Part shown: one piece after another, positions 25,678 to 34,361 of the stretch
Layout: each line of letters starts with the position of its first letter
How positions within the stretch are numbered: the first letter of the stretch is position 1
From: Pseudomonas sp. Fl4BN1
GTDB lineage: Bacteria; Pseudomonadota; Gammaproteobacteria; Pseudomonadales; Pseudomonadaceae
Direction of reading: 5' to 3'
DNA length: 64,000 nt
Assembly (NCBI RefSeq): GCF_009908285.1
Contig: NZ_JAAARM010000026.1
Span: 1-64,000 of the forward strand
Notes under the pieces: generated by a model
What the model was told of the DNA's origin: nothing
Database searches by the model: none
The model's input: the letters and a program-made list of their open reading frames with translations, nothing else
Made by a program: the position numbers and the translations under genes

Positions 25678-26595
25678 TCAATCGGCGCCCGGGTGCAGGC
25701 GCCGCGCCAGTTCCAGCGCAGTACGGCCACTGGCGATACCCGGCACCAGTTGCGTGAAGGGGATGTCGATCAGGCGTTTCTGCCGCACCGCCCGCAGCCG
25801 CGAGAGCACCGGGTCGCTGTGCAACAATTGGCGCTTGCGCGATGCCGGCGACCACAGGGCGTCAGCCAGGAGCAGCACATCCGGGTCATTGACCAGCAGG
25901 GTCTCGCTGTCCACGACCAAGCGCGGGCGGTCGATGGCAGCAAAGCTGTTGCGTGCCCCGGCGGCGTGCAGCAGCACGCCGACAAAACCGCGCTGGCCCT
26001 GGCTGGCCAGGCCGTTGACTTCACTGTCCAGGTAGAACACCGCTGGCGTTTCGCGCCCGCGGTACAAGGCCGCTGCGGCATCGAGGTCGGCGTCCATCCC
26101 GGCGATCAGCTGCCGCGCTTGCTGTTCCTTGTGCAACAGCCGGCCGAGGGTCAACAGGTCGCGGCGGATCTGCCCGAAGTAATCCTCGTCGTGCCCGGCG
26201 CAGGCCGACTCCAGCAGGTAGCTGCCGATGCCGATGGCTCCCAGGCGCTCCCGGGAACTGAAGTTGTCGGGAAACGCCGAAGCGAAGCCGCCCACCACCA
26301 GGTCGGGTTTCAGGCTGTAGAGCACTTCCGCCGAAGGGTACTGCCGGGAGATCACCGGCACGCCGTGGTAGTGCCCCTGCGCCTGGGCCAGGCCATCGTC
26401 ATCCAGATAGGCGACGCCGATCATCGACGGCCCGGCGCCCAGGGCCAGCAGCAGGTCGGCACTGTGCTGGTTGAGGGCGACAATGCGTTGCGCGGGGTGT
26501 TCCAGGCGCCAGGTCTTGCCACAGTTCTCATAGCTGTCCGCCAGGGTCGGCAATGCCGCCAGCCAGAGCAGGGCGCCGAGGATCAGCCTAAGCAT
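25678..26595 (-). CDS. Periplasmic metal/cobalamin-binding protein (BtuF/TroA fold)
   Basis: A 305-residue class III substrate-binding protein with signal peptide MLRLILGALLWLAALPTLA. The helical-backbone fold is indicated by RIVALNQHSADLLLALGAG at the N-lobe, LKPDLVVGG, and a long helix near 165-195. The gene lies third in a minus-strand set below a cobalamin riboswitch, so the ligand is probably cobalamin, cobinamide or cobalt. Its start overlaps the ferredoxin gene by 8 bp. The FecCD permease and ATPase that would complete an importer are absent downstream. Confidence 0.8.
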   Translation of the reverse strand: MLRLILGALLWLAALPTLADSYENCGKTWRLEHPAQRIVALNQHSADLLLALGAGPSMIGVAYLDDDGLAQAQGHYHGVPVISRQYPSAEVLYSLKPDLVVGGFASAFPDNFSSRERLGAIGIGSYLLESACAGHDEDYFGQIRRDLLTLGRLLHKEQQARQLIAGMDADLDAAAALYRGRETPAVFYLDSEVNGLASQGQRGFVGVLLHAAGARNSFAAIDRPRLVVDSETLLVNDPDVLLLADALWSPASRKRQLLHSDPVLSRLRAVRQKRLIDIPFTQLVPGIASGRTALELARRLHPGAD

Positions 26596-27340
26596 CTGCC
26601 GACCCTCCCGCAGGCCCGGGAATCAGCAGGTCGCGTACCGGCTCGCCCTCCACCAGGTGCCCCTGTACCAGTTGCAGCACCTGGCTGTCGTTGCTGACCC
26701 GGTACCAGCAGCCATCCGGGTGCACGGTCAGTACCGGCCCCAGGTTGCAGGGGAACTGGCAGGCGGTGCGGGTCAGCAGCACGCCACCGGGTTTTTCCAT
26801 GCGCTCCAGGCGCAGCAGTTCGCGGCGCAGGGTCTTCCACAGGGGCAGGGCGCCGCGCCGTACGCAGCGTGGCCCGGTGCAGAGAAACACCTGGCGGGCG
26901 TGGGGCGGTACCCGCGACCAGTCGGGGTCGCTGGCCACGGCATTGACGTTGTCGCAGGGCAGGTGCCGCTCGCGCTGAGCGATGCTGGCGCAGGCCAGGG
27001 CCGCGTCCAGGCCACGACGGCCCAGGGCCTGAGCAGTGATCCAGAGCTTCGGCGCCTGGGGGTGAGCCCGGGCCAAGTGCCCCAGTTCATCGCGTAGCCA
27101 GTCCAGGTAGGCGCTGTCGGAGCTGGGCTCCAGGTCCACCACCAGCAGCGCCGCGCCGTCCATGGGCAAGGGTTCGCCCAGGGCGGCCCAGAGGCTGTCG
27201 AAACCGTCCAGGGTGTCGATCACCCGGGTGCTCGCGTCATCGCCGCGCTGGGCCTTGAGCTCCTTGCCAAAGGCTTCGCCGAGGGCGCCGCCGTGCAGGC
27301 CGGGGCCGACGAACAGCACCCGTTGATAATCCTCGTGCAT
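26588..27340 (-). CDS. Thioredoxin-like 2Fe-2S ferredoxin domain protein
   Basis: A 250-residue protein. The N-terminal half begins RVLFVGPGLHGGALGEAF and resembles CbiX-like chelatase or alpha/beta folds only loosely. The C-terminal half is a thioredoxin-like ferredoxin: FLCTGPRCVRRGA supplies two Cys, and ACQFPCNLGPVLTVHPDGCWY supplies further Cys in the usual spacing. Similar proteins accompany TonB receptors in cobalamin-regulated clusters of Pseudomonas and may reduce the corrin cobalt or assist metal handling. It begins 11 bp after the receptor stop. Confidence 0.72.
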   Translation of the reverse strand: MHEDYQRVLFVGPGLHGGALGEAFGKELKAQRGDDASTRVIDTLDGFDSLWAALGEPLPMDGAALLVVDLEPSSDSAYLDWLRDELGHLARAHPQAPKLWITAQALGRRGLDAALACASIAQRERHLPCDNVNAVASDPDWSRVPPHARQVFLCTGPRCVRRGALPLWKTLRRELLRLERMEKPGGVLLTRTACQFPCNLGPVLTVHPDGCWYRVSNDSQVLQLVQGHLVEGEPVRDLLIPGPAGGSADA

Positions 27341-27351
27341 GTCAGTCGGCC

Positions 27352-29331
27352 TCAGAAGCGGTAGGTGTAGCGCACTTCGCTGGTGAAGGGCCGTCCGAGG
27401 TTGTCCACCCGAGGGGCATTGCTGGCGATACTGGTGCTGTAGTCGCGGTCGAACAGGTTCTCTACCAACAGGCTCAGGCGATGTTGCTGGGCTGCGTCGA
27501 GGTAGCGATAGGCATCGGCGTCCACCACCGAGTAGTGGCCGTAGTCGACCTTCTTCGAACTGTCGATCTGGCCGATGTAGCGGATCGCCCCGCCAACGCC
27601 CCACATCCGATCCACCGACTCGTAGCCCAACCGTGAGCGGGCGAAGAAGCCGGGGATATTGCTCAGGGTCACGCCATTGCGTGCTTCCACCAGGTTGCGC
27701 GTCATGTCCGCCGAGAGGTTCCACTGCGGGCTGAACTGCCAGCGGCCATCGACTTCGACACCGCGGACCCTGATCCGCCCCTCGCCATTGACCCAGTTGA
27801 TGTCATCCAGGGCGATCAGGTCGTCGATCTTGCGCTGGAAGGCGGTGATGCTGGCGTTGAAATCACCGGCCAGCAGGCGGCCCTTGTAGTCCAGGCCCAG
27901 CTCGGCATTCACGCTCTTTTCCGGCTTGAGGTTGCGGTTGCCTTTCTCGTCCTCTTCGTTGGCGAACAGCTGCTCGGCGTTGGGCAACTTGAAGGCGCTG
28001 CCGTACTGGCCACGCAGTTGCCAGTTGGCATTGAGGTCATACAGCGAGGTGAGCATGCCGACCGTGGCGCTTTCGCCGCCGCTGATTTGCTCGTGGCGCA
28101 CGCCGATGCTCGGGTGCCAGTCGGGCAGGGCCTCGATCACCGGGCGCAGTTGGGCGTAGAGGGCATTGGCCTGGGCCTGGTTGTCGTCGATCTTCAGTAC
28201 ATCGTCCTGGCCCTTGAACCACTGGTTGTCGCTGCCGAACACCAGCACGTGGCCGCCGTCCAGCTCGGCCTTGCCTTCGGCCTGCAGGCCCCAGTCGGTG
28301 AAGCCCCAGTAGTCGTTGTGGTTGATGACCTTGGTGCCGCCGGCTGGGGTGCTGTTGATCCGCGTATAGCGGGTGTCCCAGTCGTTGACGTGGCCCTTGA
28401 CGAAGTAGCTGAAGCGTTCGCCCAGGCGTTGCTCGAAGGTCGCCGTGGCGATCTGCTGGATGCGGTCGTTGGTGGTCTTCTTGTTGTCCAGCGGCCGGGC
28501 GAAATCCAGGTTGGCGTCGCTGTACTGGTAGAACAGTTCCAGCCGCGAGTCGTCGGCAAACCCCTGGATCGCCTTGGCGCCGAAGGTGCTCACTTCATAG
28601 GAGCGTTTCTTGTCGCGGGTGCTGGGGCTGTAGGCGCTGTTGCGAAACGGCTGGTAGCCGTCGGAAACGTTGTGGCTGACGTAGGCCAGCAGCCCGAGGT
28701 CGCCGAAACCGTTGCTGACGATCCGTTCCACCCGGGCATCGCCGCTCTTGCCCATGAAGCTGTCCAGGCCCAGGTTGACCTCGCCCGAGGCTTCGCGGGT
28801 CTGCGGGCTGCGGGTGACGATGTTGATCACCCCGGACACGGCCTGGGTGCCGAACAGCAGGCTCTGGCCGCCCTTGAGCACCTCGATGCGTTCAATCGCG
28901 TTGGCTGGCAGGGTATCCAGGTACAGGCCGCCGTACAGGCGGTTGTTCAGGCGCACGCCGTCCAGCAGGATCAGCGTGTCGTCGTTGCGCCCGCCGAGCA
29001 GGGAATAGGTACCGTAGTCGAAGGGGCCGTTTTTCGGTGCGACGTAAAGGCCGGGTACGTACATCTGCAGGACCCGGGTGATGTCGCTGCTGGGGCCGGC
29101 GCGCTCGATCTGCTGGCGGTCGATGATCTCGACCTTGCTGCCGAATTTCGCCATTTCGGCGACCGTGGTGGACTCCACCGAAGGGGCGGAAATCCATTGT
29201 TGGTCGAGCTTCAGGGACCCGTCATCGGCCAGCAGCAGGGGGCTGAACAGGCAGCCGAGCAGGGCACCGCTCAAGGAGCGGCGAGGCGCACGCCAGTCGC
29301 ATGCAAGGAAAGGCTGGGGTGTTGTTGTCAT
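27352..29331 (-). CDS. TonB-dependent outer-membrane receptor, BtuB-like
   Basis: A 659-residue receptor. After a signal peptide (about 1-38) comes a plug domain with VEIIDRQQIERAGPSSDITRVLQ-type sequence, seen as IIDRQQIERAG, GGRNDDTLILLDGVRLNN and ERIEVLKGGQSLLFGTQAVSGVINI. A 22-strand barrel follows, ending YTYRF with the terminal Phe required for assembly. The ATG at 29331 follows GAGAAG. A cobalamin riboswitch lies just upstream, so the receptor most likely imports cobalamin or a corrinoid. It heads an operon with the ferredoxin and binding-protein genes. Confidence 0.88.
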   Translation of the reverse strand: MTTTPQPFLACDWRAPRRSLSGALLGCLFSPLLLADDGSLKLDQQWISAPSVESTTVAEMAKFGSKVEIIDRQQIERAGPSSDITRVLQMYVPGLYVAPKNGPFDYGTYSLLGGRNDDTLILLDGVRLNNRLYGGLYLDTLPANAIERIEVLKGGQSLLFGTQAVSGVINIVTRSPQTREASGEVNLGLDSFMGKSGDARVERIVSNGFGDLGLLAYVSHNVSDGYQPFRNSAYSPSTRDKKRSYEVSTFGAKAIQGFADDSRLELFYQYSDANLDFARPLDNKKTTNDRIQQIATATFEQRLGERFSYFVKGHVNDWDTRYTRINSTPAGGTKVINHNDYWGFTDWGLQAEGKAELDGGHVLVFGSDNQWFKGQDDVLKIDDNQAQANALYAQLRPVIEALPDWHPSIGVRHEQISGGESATVGMLTSLYDLNANWQLRGQYGSAFKLPNAEQLFANEEDEKGNRNLKPEKSVNAELGLDYKGRLLAGDFNASITAFQRKIDDLIALDDINWVNGEGRIRVRGVEVDGRWQFSPQWNLSADMTRNLVEARNGVTLSNIPGFFARSRLGYESVDRMWGVGGAIRYIGQIDSSKKVDYGHYSVVDADAYRYLDAAQQHRLSLLVENLFDRDYSTSIASNAPRVDNLGRPFTSEVRYTYRF

Positions 29332-29442
29332 TGTTGGTCTTCTCGAAAGTGTCTTCGGGAAGCACGCAGGAGAAGGTAGCGGGCACGCGCACGCGGCCAT
29401 ACCGGCCCATGCCCGCCCACCGCAGGATTGCCAAACACAAGC

Positions 29443-29620
29443 TTCAGGCCGGTCTCCGGGCTCACGAGGCTCGCGGCATTCGCCTTCCCATACCTGAGTA
29501 CAGTGGCTGTTGAATGCAGCACTCGTTTACCGTTGCGGGGGCAGCACCGGACTAGCCCTGGGAGGGCGCACCGGTTTCCCGTTTCACCTCATGCACGGCG
29601 GCATGAGGCACCTGAAACTG
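29443..29620 (-). promoter_or_regulatory. Cobalamin riboswitch (before TonB receptor)
   Basis: Read on the minus strand from 29620: GGTGCC, GAAACGGGAA, the B12 box GCTGCCCCCGCAACGG preceded by CCGGT, then CACTG, TGGGAAGGC and finally GAGCCCGGAGACCGGCCTG. These are the conserved blocks of the AdoCbl riboswitch in the correct order and spacing. It accounts for most of the gene-free gap 29332-29707 and should repress the receptor operon when cobalamin is plentiful. Confidence 0.95.
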
Positions 29621-29707
29621 AGCGGCATATGAACATTCGTCCTGGCGTTCGTCAACGGTGCGGGCGCTTTCAGGCGTTACCGGGATGCTGGGCTGCTGGC
29701 GACCGGG

Positions 29708-30826
29708 TCAGGGCTTGGCGCTCAGAAGCATTTCTGGCAGGGCGGTGCGGGTGGCGCGCCAGTCGCTGGCGCTGGAGGGCAGGTGGATCTGTGACTGCGC
29801 CAGGGCGCGCGAGGGGCAGGCCAGCAGCGGTACTACGCGCACCGAGTCGCCCGGTTGCAATTGCAGGCGCTTGGCGGCCAGCCGGTCCACCAGCAGGCTG
29901 CCGGCCACCACGCGCCCGGGGGCGGCGGTGATACGGCAGTTTTCCAGGCGCCGGTTGTGTATCAGCCACACCGGAGCCTGCTCATCCGGGGTGCCCACCA
30001 TCAGTGGCAGGGTCTGGCTTTCGCGCACGCTGCGGATCTTCGCCACCTCGGCCTCGATCAGCGGCCCACCGTCGAAAATATCGATGCAGCCCTGATGATT
30101 GAAACCTTCGTCACGGAGGATATTCACCGCCTGCTCGGTGCTCGCGTGAGCCTGGCCGATGGCCGCCTGGGCCTCGGCGGTCAGCAGGCAGGTGTACAGC
30201 GGCTGGCGCGGCATCAGCTCGCCGATGAAGGCTTTGCCGCCGTGGCTGGAGAGGCGGTTGGCCTGGTGGAAATCCATCTTGAAAAAATGCCGGCCCAGGC
30301 TGTCCCAGAAGGGTGAGTGGCCCTGGCTGTCGAGCTGGCCGCGCAGCTCGGCCACCAGTTTGTCGCCGAACCGTGCTGGGTGTTCGGCGACGAACAGCAG
30401 GCGTGCGGTGGACAGCAGGCGGCCGGTATAGCCCTGGCGATGGTCACGGCGCAGGAACAGCGAACAGAGCAGGGATTGCCCGGTCATCTCGTTGCACAGG
30501 AACAGGGTCGGTACCTGCCGGTCGGCGCCCAGCCCCGGGGCACTGCCACAGGTCAGGCCCAGTCGGTAGTTGTAGCAGGGCTCGCGCAGGCCGATGGCGC
30601 CGCTCAGGCCGCAGATCCCGATCACCTGCTGGTCGTCGTCCTCCAGCACGAACAGGTAGTCGGCATCGGCCCGTTCTACCTGGCCGGCAAAGGTTCGTTG
30701 CGCCCAGCGGACCCGGTGCGCCAGGCGCTCGGGGTCGGTCGAGAGGTTGTTCAGGTCACGACAGCTGCCTTCCAGCAGGGCCAGCACCGCCGGCAGATCG
30801 GTGACGCGGATCGGACGGACGATCAT
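29708..30826 (-). CDS. aruG: Arginine/ornithine N-succinyltransferase beta-type subunit, AruG paralog
   Basis: A 372-residue AstA-family acyltransferase. Typical features are MIVRPIRVTDLPAVLALLE, a GNAT-like core with FLCNEMTGQSLLCSLFLRRDHR, RLLFVAEHPARFGDKLVAELRG, SPFWDSLGRHFFKMDF and EGFNHQGCIDIFDGGPLIEA. The C-terminus is about 30 residues longer than the usual 340. In the AST pathway AruF-AruG succinylate arginine or ornithine. The ATG at 30826 follows GGAGG. The rest of the aru operon (aruC, aruD, aruB, aruE) is absent, so this is a second copy whose substrate may differ. Confidence 0.85.
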   Translation of the reverse strand: MIVRPIRVTDLPAVLALLEGSCRDLNNLSTDPERLAHRVRWAQRTFAGQVERADADYLFVLEDDDQQVIGICGLSGAIGLREPCYNYRLGLTCGSAPGLGADRQVPTLFLCNEMTGQSLLCSLFLRRDHRQGYTGRLLSTARLLFVAEHPARFGDKLVAELRGQLDSQGHSPFWDSLGRHFFKMDFHQANRLSSHGGKAFIGELMPRQPLYTCLLTAEAQAAIGQAHASTEQAVNILRDEGFNHQGCIDIFDGGPLIEAEVAKIRSVRESQTLPLMVGTPDEQAPVWLIHNRRLENCRITAAPGRVVAGSLLVDRLAAKRLQLQPGDSVRVVPLLACPSRALAQSQIHLPSSASDWRATRTALPEMLLSAKP

Positions 30827-30887
30827 TGGTGGCCTCCATGCCATGGTTGCGGACCATCAAGGCACGCAGGGGAATGCGGCCGCGGGT

Positions 30888-31904
30888 TCATAACGCGACC
30901 CCCCGCAGCAGGTCGCCCGGTTGCAGTTGCAGGGCGTCGAGCATCGCCAAGTCCAGGCCGGCGACGTCACCGGGGGCTTCGTCGAGGGCGGCAACGATGG
31001 CGCGAAATCCCTGCAGTCGCTCATTGCTCAGCAGCCAGAGTTGGCCCTGGCCGCTCTGCGGGCTCAGGTAGCAGGTGGCGACCCGGCTCTGGATGATCGA
31101 GCGTAGCTGGTTATTGCGCGCCTGCAGGGTCGGCCCGGCATCGAACAGGTCGACATACTGGGTCGCCGCAAATCCCTCGTCGACAAGGATCTCGCAGGCT
31201 TCCCGGGCATCGGGGTGGATCTGGCCGATGCAGTCCTGGGCAGATGACGGCAGCATCGGGATGTACAGCGGGTACTGGGGCATCAGTTGCGCCAGAAAAC
31301 TGCGGCCCTGCAAGGCGCACAGGCGTTCGGCCTCGATGTAGGGCAGGTCGAAGAAGTGCTGGCCCACGGCTTCCCAGAACGGCGATTCACCGGCGTCATT
31401 GCTGTAGCCGACGATCTCGCTGATGCAGCTGTCGGCAAAGCGCTGGGGGTGCGCGGCGATGAACAGCAGCCGGGCGCGGGAGGTCAGTTGCGCCAGCGCG
31501 GTGCCCGACAGCGCCGCGTCGATATGGAAGCTGCGCAACAGGGTCTGCTCGCTGAGGTCATGACACAGCGACAGGGTCGGGACCCCGTGCTGGATGTTCA
31601 GCTCCCGCGAGCTGCTGATGAACGGGCGGTTGCGCAGGCTGTAGAACGGCATGGCAAAACCCGCCGTGGCGAGGATGTCCGAGCAGCCGTGCAACTGGCC
31701 GCTGTCCGGGTCCTCGAGCACCAAGAAGTAGTTTTCCGGGCCCTGGCTGGCCTCGGCCTTGGCGAAGGATACCTCGGAGTCGAGGATCTTCTCGCGCAGG
31801 CAGGTTTCGTCATCCACCAGCGAGGTCACGCCCAGCAGGCGTTCGCGGGCCAGACGCCGCAGTTGGGGTAGATCGGATAACGCCACGGGACGCAAGGCCA
31901 GCAT
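30888..31904 (-). CDS. aruF: Arginine/ornithine N-succinyltransferase alpha-type subunit, AruF paralog
   Basis: A 338-residue AstA-family protein, starting LALRPVALSDLPQLRRLA. It shows VPTLSLCHDLSEQTLLRSFHID, RLLFIAAHPQRFADSCISE, SPFWEAVGQHFFDLPY and EGFAATQYVDLFDAGPTLQA. The gene precedes the beta-type gene by 61 bp in the normal F-G order, and the two probably form a heteromer. The ATG follows AGGAG. A 171-bp gap separates it from the permease gene upstream, so a separate promoter is possible. Confidence 0.87.
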   Translation of the reverse strand: MLALRPVALSDLPQLRRLARERLLGVTSLVDDETCLREKILDSEVSFAKAEASQGPENYFLVLEDPDSGQLHGCSDILATAGFAMPFYSLRNRPFISSSRELNIQHGVPTLSLCHDLSEQTLLRSFHIDAALSGTALAQLTSRARLLFIAAHPQRFADSCISEIVGYSNDAGESPFWEAVGQHFFDLPYIEAERLCALQGRSFLAQLMPQYPLYIPMLPSSAQDCIGQIHPDAREACEILVDEGFAATQYVDLFDAGPTLQARNNQLRSIIQSRVATCYLSPQSGQGQLWLLSNERLQGFRAIVAALDEAPGDVAGLDLAMLDALQLQPGDLLRGVAL

Positions 31905-32075
31905 GGGTGTACTCCTGTATCAAGGGCCGTTTTCCCCTTGGGGACGAAGCGGCCAGACATCACTGTCGGTTACCACGCAGTGCCACGGCCACGGCATCCT
32001 GTGGCCAGCCCCCGGCTGCGTTTGACGGCAGCTCTCGGGAGCGCGCGACGCCCTCGGGGCGCCACGCCAGAGCAA

Positions 32076-33425
32076 CTATTGCTTGAGCGGGTCGGCCAGG
32101 GCGGCACCGCTGCCCAGCTTGTTCAGCAGGAACAGGTAGACCAGGCCGGCGGCGATCCAGATGGCGCCGAGTTTCTGCGCATCGACCCCCATGTTGTACA
32201 TGATGGCGCAGACAATCACGAAACCGATCAGCGGGCAGATCAGGTGACGTATCACCTGGCCGGACTTCTGCCGGCGCCAGTAGAAATTGATCACCGTGAT
32301 GTGCAGCAGCATGAAGCCGCTCAGGGCGCCGAAGTTCACCAGCGAGGTCAGGGTGTCCACCGAGTTGATGAACAGGTAGCAGATCAGCAGCGACAGCACT
32401 GCCACCAGGTAGATGCTGATGTGCGGGGTGTTGTGTTTCGGGTGGACCTTGGCCAGCACCTTGGGCAGCTTGCCGTCGCGGGCCATGCCGAACAGCAGGC
32501 GCGACACTGCGGCCTGCGAGGTGATCGCCACCGCCACGCCCCAGGCCAGTGCCGTGGCCACCCCGGTAAGGGTCGCCAGCCAGCTGCCGGCCGCCAGTTC
32601 GGCGATCTCGTAGAACGCGGTGTCGGCGGACTTGAAGCCCATGCCGGCGGCCAGGTCAGTGGCGATCCAGGTCTGCACCACGAAGATCGCGCCCATCACC
32701 AGCAGGGTGATCAAGGCGGCGCGCCCGACGCTGCGGCCCGGGTCGCCCTTGACCTCTTCGGCCAGGGTCGAGATGGCGTCGAAGCCGAGGAACGACAGCA
32801 CGGCGATCGAGACGCCCTGCATCAGCATGCCGAAGTGGAAGTTCTCCGGGCTGTACAACGGCGCCAGGGTCAACTGGCCGTTGCCGGTGCCGCCGTGCAG
32901 TGCGTTCCAGGCGTAGAACAGGAAGATCCCCAGGACCACCAGTTGCGCCAGCAGGAACAGGATGTTCATGCGTGCGGTGAAGGTGATGCCCCGCAGGTTG
33001 ACCAGGGTCGCGCTGACCAGGAAGGCCAGGATGAAGCCGACCTTGGGCACTTCTGGGTACAGGTGATTCAACGCCATGGCGGCGTAGACGTAGAGCAGCG
33101 GCGGGATCAGCAGGTAGTCCAGGAGCATCAGCCAGCCGGCGAGGAAACCGACATGGGGGTTGAGGCCACGCTGGGCATAGGAGTAGACCGAGCCGGCGAT
33201 GGGAAAGGCGCGGGCCATGGCGCCGTAGCTCAGGGCGGTGAAGAGCATCGCCACCATGCCGATGATGTAGGCCAGGGGCACCATGCCCGGGGCCTCCTGG
33301 TTGACGTAGCCGTAGACCCCGAACGGGGCGATGGGAATCATGAAAATCATCCCGTAGACCACCAGGTCGCGCAGGCTCAGCCCGCGCTTGAGTTCCTGTT
33401 TGTAGCCGAATTCTTCAATCTCCAT
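32076..33425 (-). CDS. APC-family amino acid/polyamine permease (PuuP-like)
   Basis: A 449-residue permease with 12 predicted membrane helices and no signal peptide. The first helix region LSLRDLVVYGMIFMIPIAPFG and the GFDAISTLAEEVKGDPGRSVGRA loop are typical of APC transporters near the putrescine importer PuuP and YifK-like carriers. Within a region that encodes a glutamine-synthetase-like ligase and amidohydrolases, an amine or amino acid is the likely cargo. The 183 bp upstream (33426-33608) could hold its own promoter. Confidence 0.85.
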   Translation of the reverse strand: MEIEEFGYKQELKRGLSLRDLVVYGMIFMIPIAPFGVYGYVNQEAPGMVPLAYIIGMVAMLFTALSYGAMARAFPIAGSVYSYAQRGLNPHVGFLAGWLMLLDYLLIPPLLYVYAAMALNHLYPEVPKVGFILAFLVSATLVNLRGITFTARMNILFLLAQLVVLGIFLFYAWNALHGGTGNGQLTLAPLYSPENFHFGMLMQGVSIAVLSFLGFDAISTLAEEVKGDPGRSVGRAALITLLVMGAIFVVQTWIATDLAAGMGFKSADTAFYEIAELAAGSWLATLTGVATALAWGVAVAITSQAAVSRLLFGMARDGKLPKVLAKVHPKHNTPHISIYLVAVLSLLICYLFINSVDTLTSLVNFGALSGFMLLHITVINFYWRRQKSGQVIRHLICPLIGFVIVCAIMYNMGVDAQKLGAIWIAAGLVYLFLLNKLGSGAALADPLKQ

Positions 33426-33608
33426 GAAGCAGTTCTCCTTGTAGCCAATGTCAGTGGGCGAAACCTGCGGCGAGGGTCGTCAGTGACACCTCGAACGTGG
33501 GCCTGTGTTCGAACCTGGCAGGGTTAAAGACACACCACAGCGGTTTTTCTAATTGTTGTACCGGTCCTGCAAACAGCGTTTGTCGCGGCCGATCTTCCGG
33601 CAAATGCG

Positions 33609-34361
33609 TTACAGCAGTGGTGCCAGGCAATCGCTCCAGCGCTGCACGGCCTCAGGGCTGCGCAGCAGATCGTTGCGCACCTCGATCAGTACCGAGTCCA
33701 GCCCCCGGGCATCACCGTGCACCGGCACGGTCATGTCGCTCAACGGGTCGATCTCGTAGGGCTGGTTGCCCGCCACTTTCAGCGGCAGCACCTGCAAGCC
33801 TTGCAGCACCCGTTGTGCATAGTCCCGGGCGGCGCCGAACAGCACGCCGATTTCCAGCGGGCGCGGCTGGCCGTAGTAGACCGGGGTGAAACTGTGAATC
33901 CCCACCACCCGCACTTCACGGCCCGCCGCCAGGCGCTGGTCGATGATCTGTTGCAGACGCTGGTGAAACGGTTGGAACAACTGCTGGCGGCGGTACTCGC
34001 GGGTCGCCTCATCGAGGTGCTGGTTGCCCGGCACCTGATAGATCTCGCTCTGCAGCGGGATGCTGTCGGGGGCATGCCGCGGCCGGTTCAGGTCGATCAG
34101 CAAACGCGAATAATTGGCCGCGATCAGGGTCGCGCCCAGGGCCCGGGACAGGCTTTGGGCCAGTTCCAGGGCGCCCGGGTCCCAGGCAATGTGCTCGCGG
34201 GCCGCCACCGGGTCCAGGCCCAGGTCGTGCAGGGCTGGTGGAATATAAGGGCTGGCGTGTTCGCACACCAGAATCAGCGGATGCTCGGAGTCTTCCCGGA
34301 TCAGGCGATAGGCCGGCTCGGTGTAGAGCCCCAGCTCAGCGGATTTAATACAGATGTCCAT
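33609..34361 (-). CDS. N-formylglutamate amidohydrolase family protein
   Basis: A 250-residue FGase-family Zn hydrolase. Features: HPLILVCEHASPYIPPAL (first metal His-Glu pattern), ANYSRLLIDLNRP, VVGIHSFTPVYYGQPRP (catalytic and metal His) and DARGLDSVLIEVRNDLL. HutG-type enzymes release formate from N-formylglutamate, but no hut gene is near, so another N-acyl substrate is likely. The ATG at 34361 is preferred over a GTG three codons upstream; either way the start overlaps the end of the glutamine-synthetase-like gene. Confidence 0.82.
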   Translation of the reverse strand: MDICIKSAELGLYTEPAYRLIREDSEHPLILVCEHASPYIPPALHDLGLDPVAAREHIAWDPGALELAQSLSRALGATLIAANYSRLLIDLNRPRHAPDSIPLQSEIYQVPGNQHLDEATREYRRQQLFQPFHQRLQQIIDQRLAAGREVRVVGIHSFTPVYYGQPRPLEIGVLFGAARDYAQRVLQGLQVLPLKVAGNQPYEIDPLSDMTVPVHGDARGLDSVLIEVRNDLLRSPEAVQRWSDCLAPLL

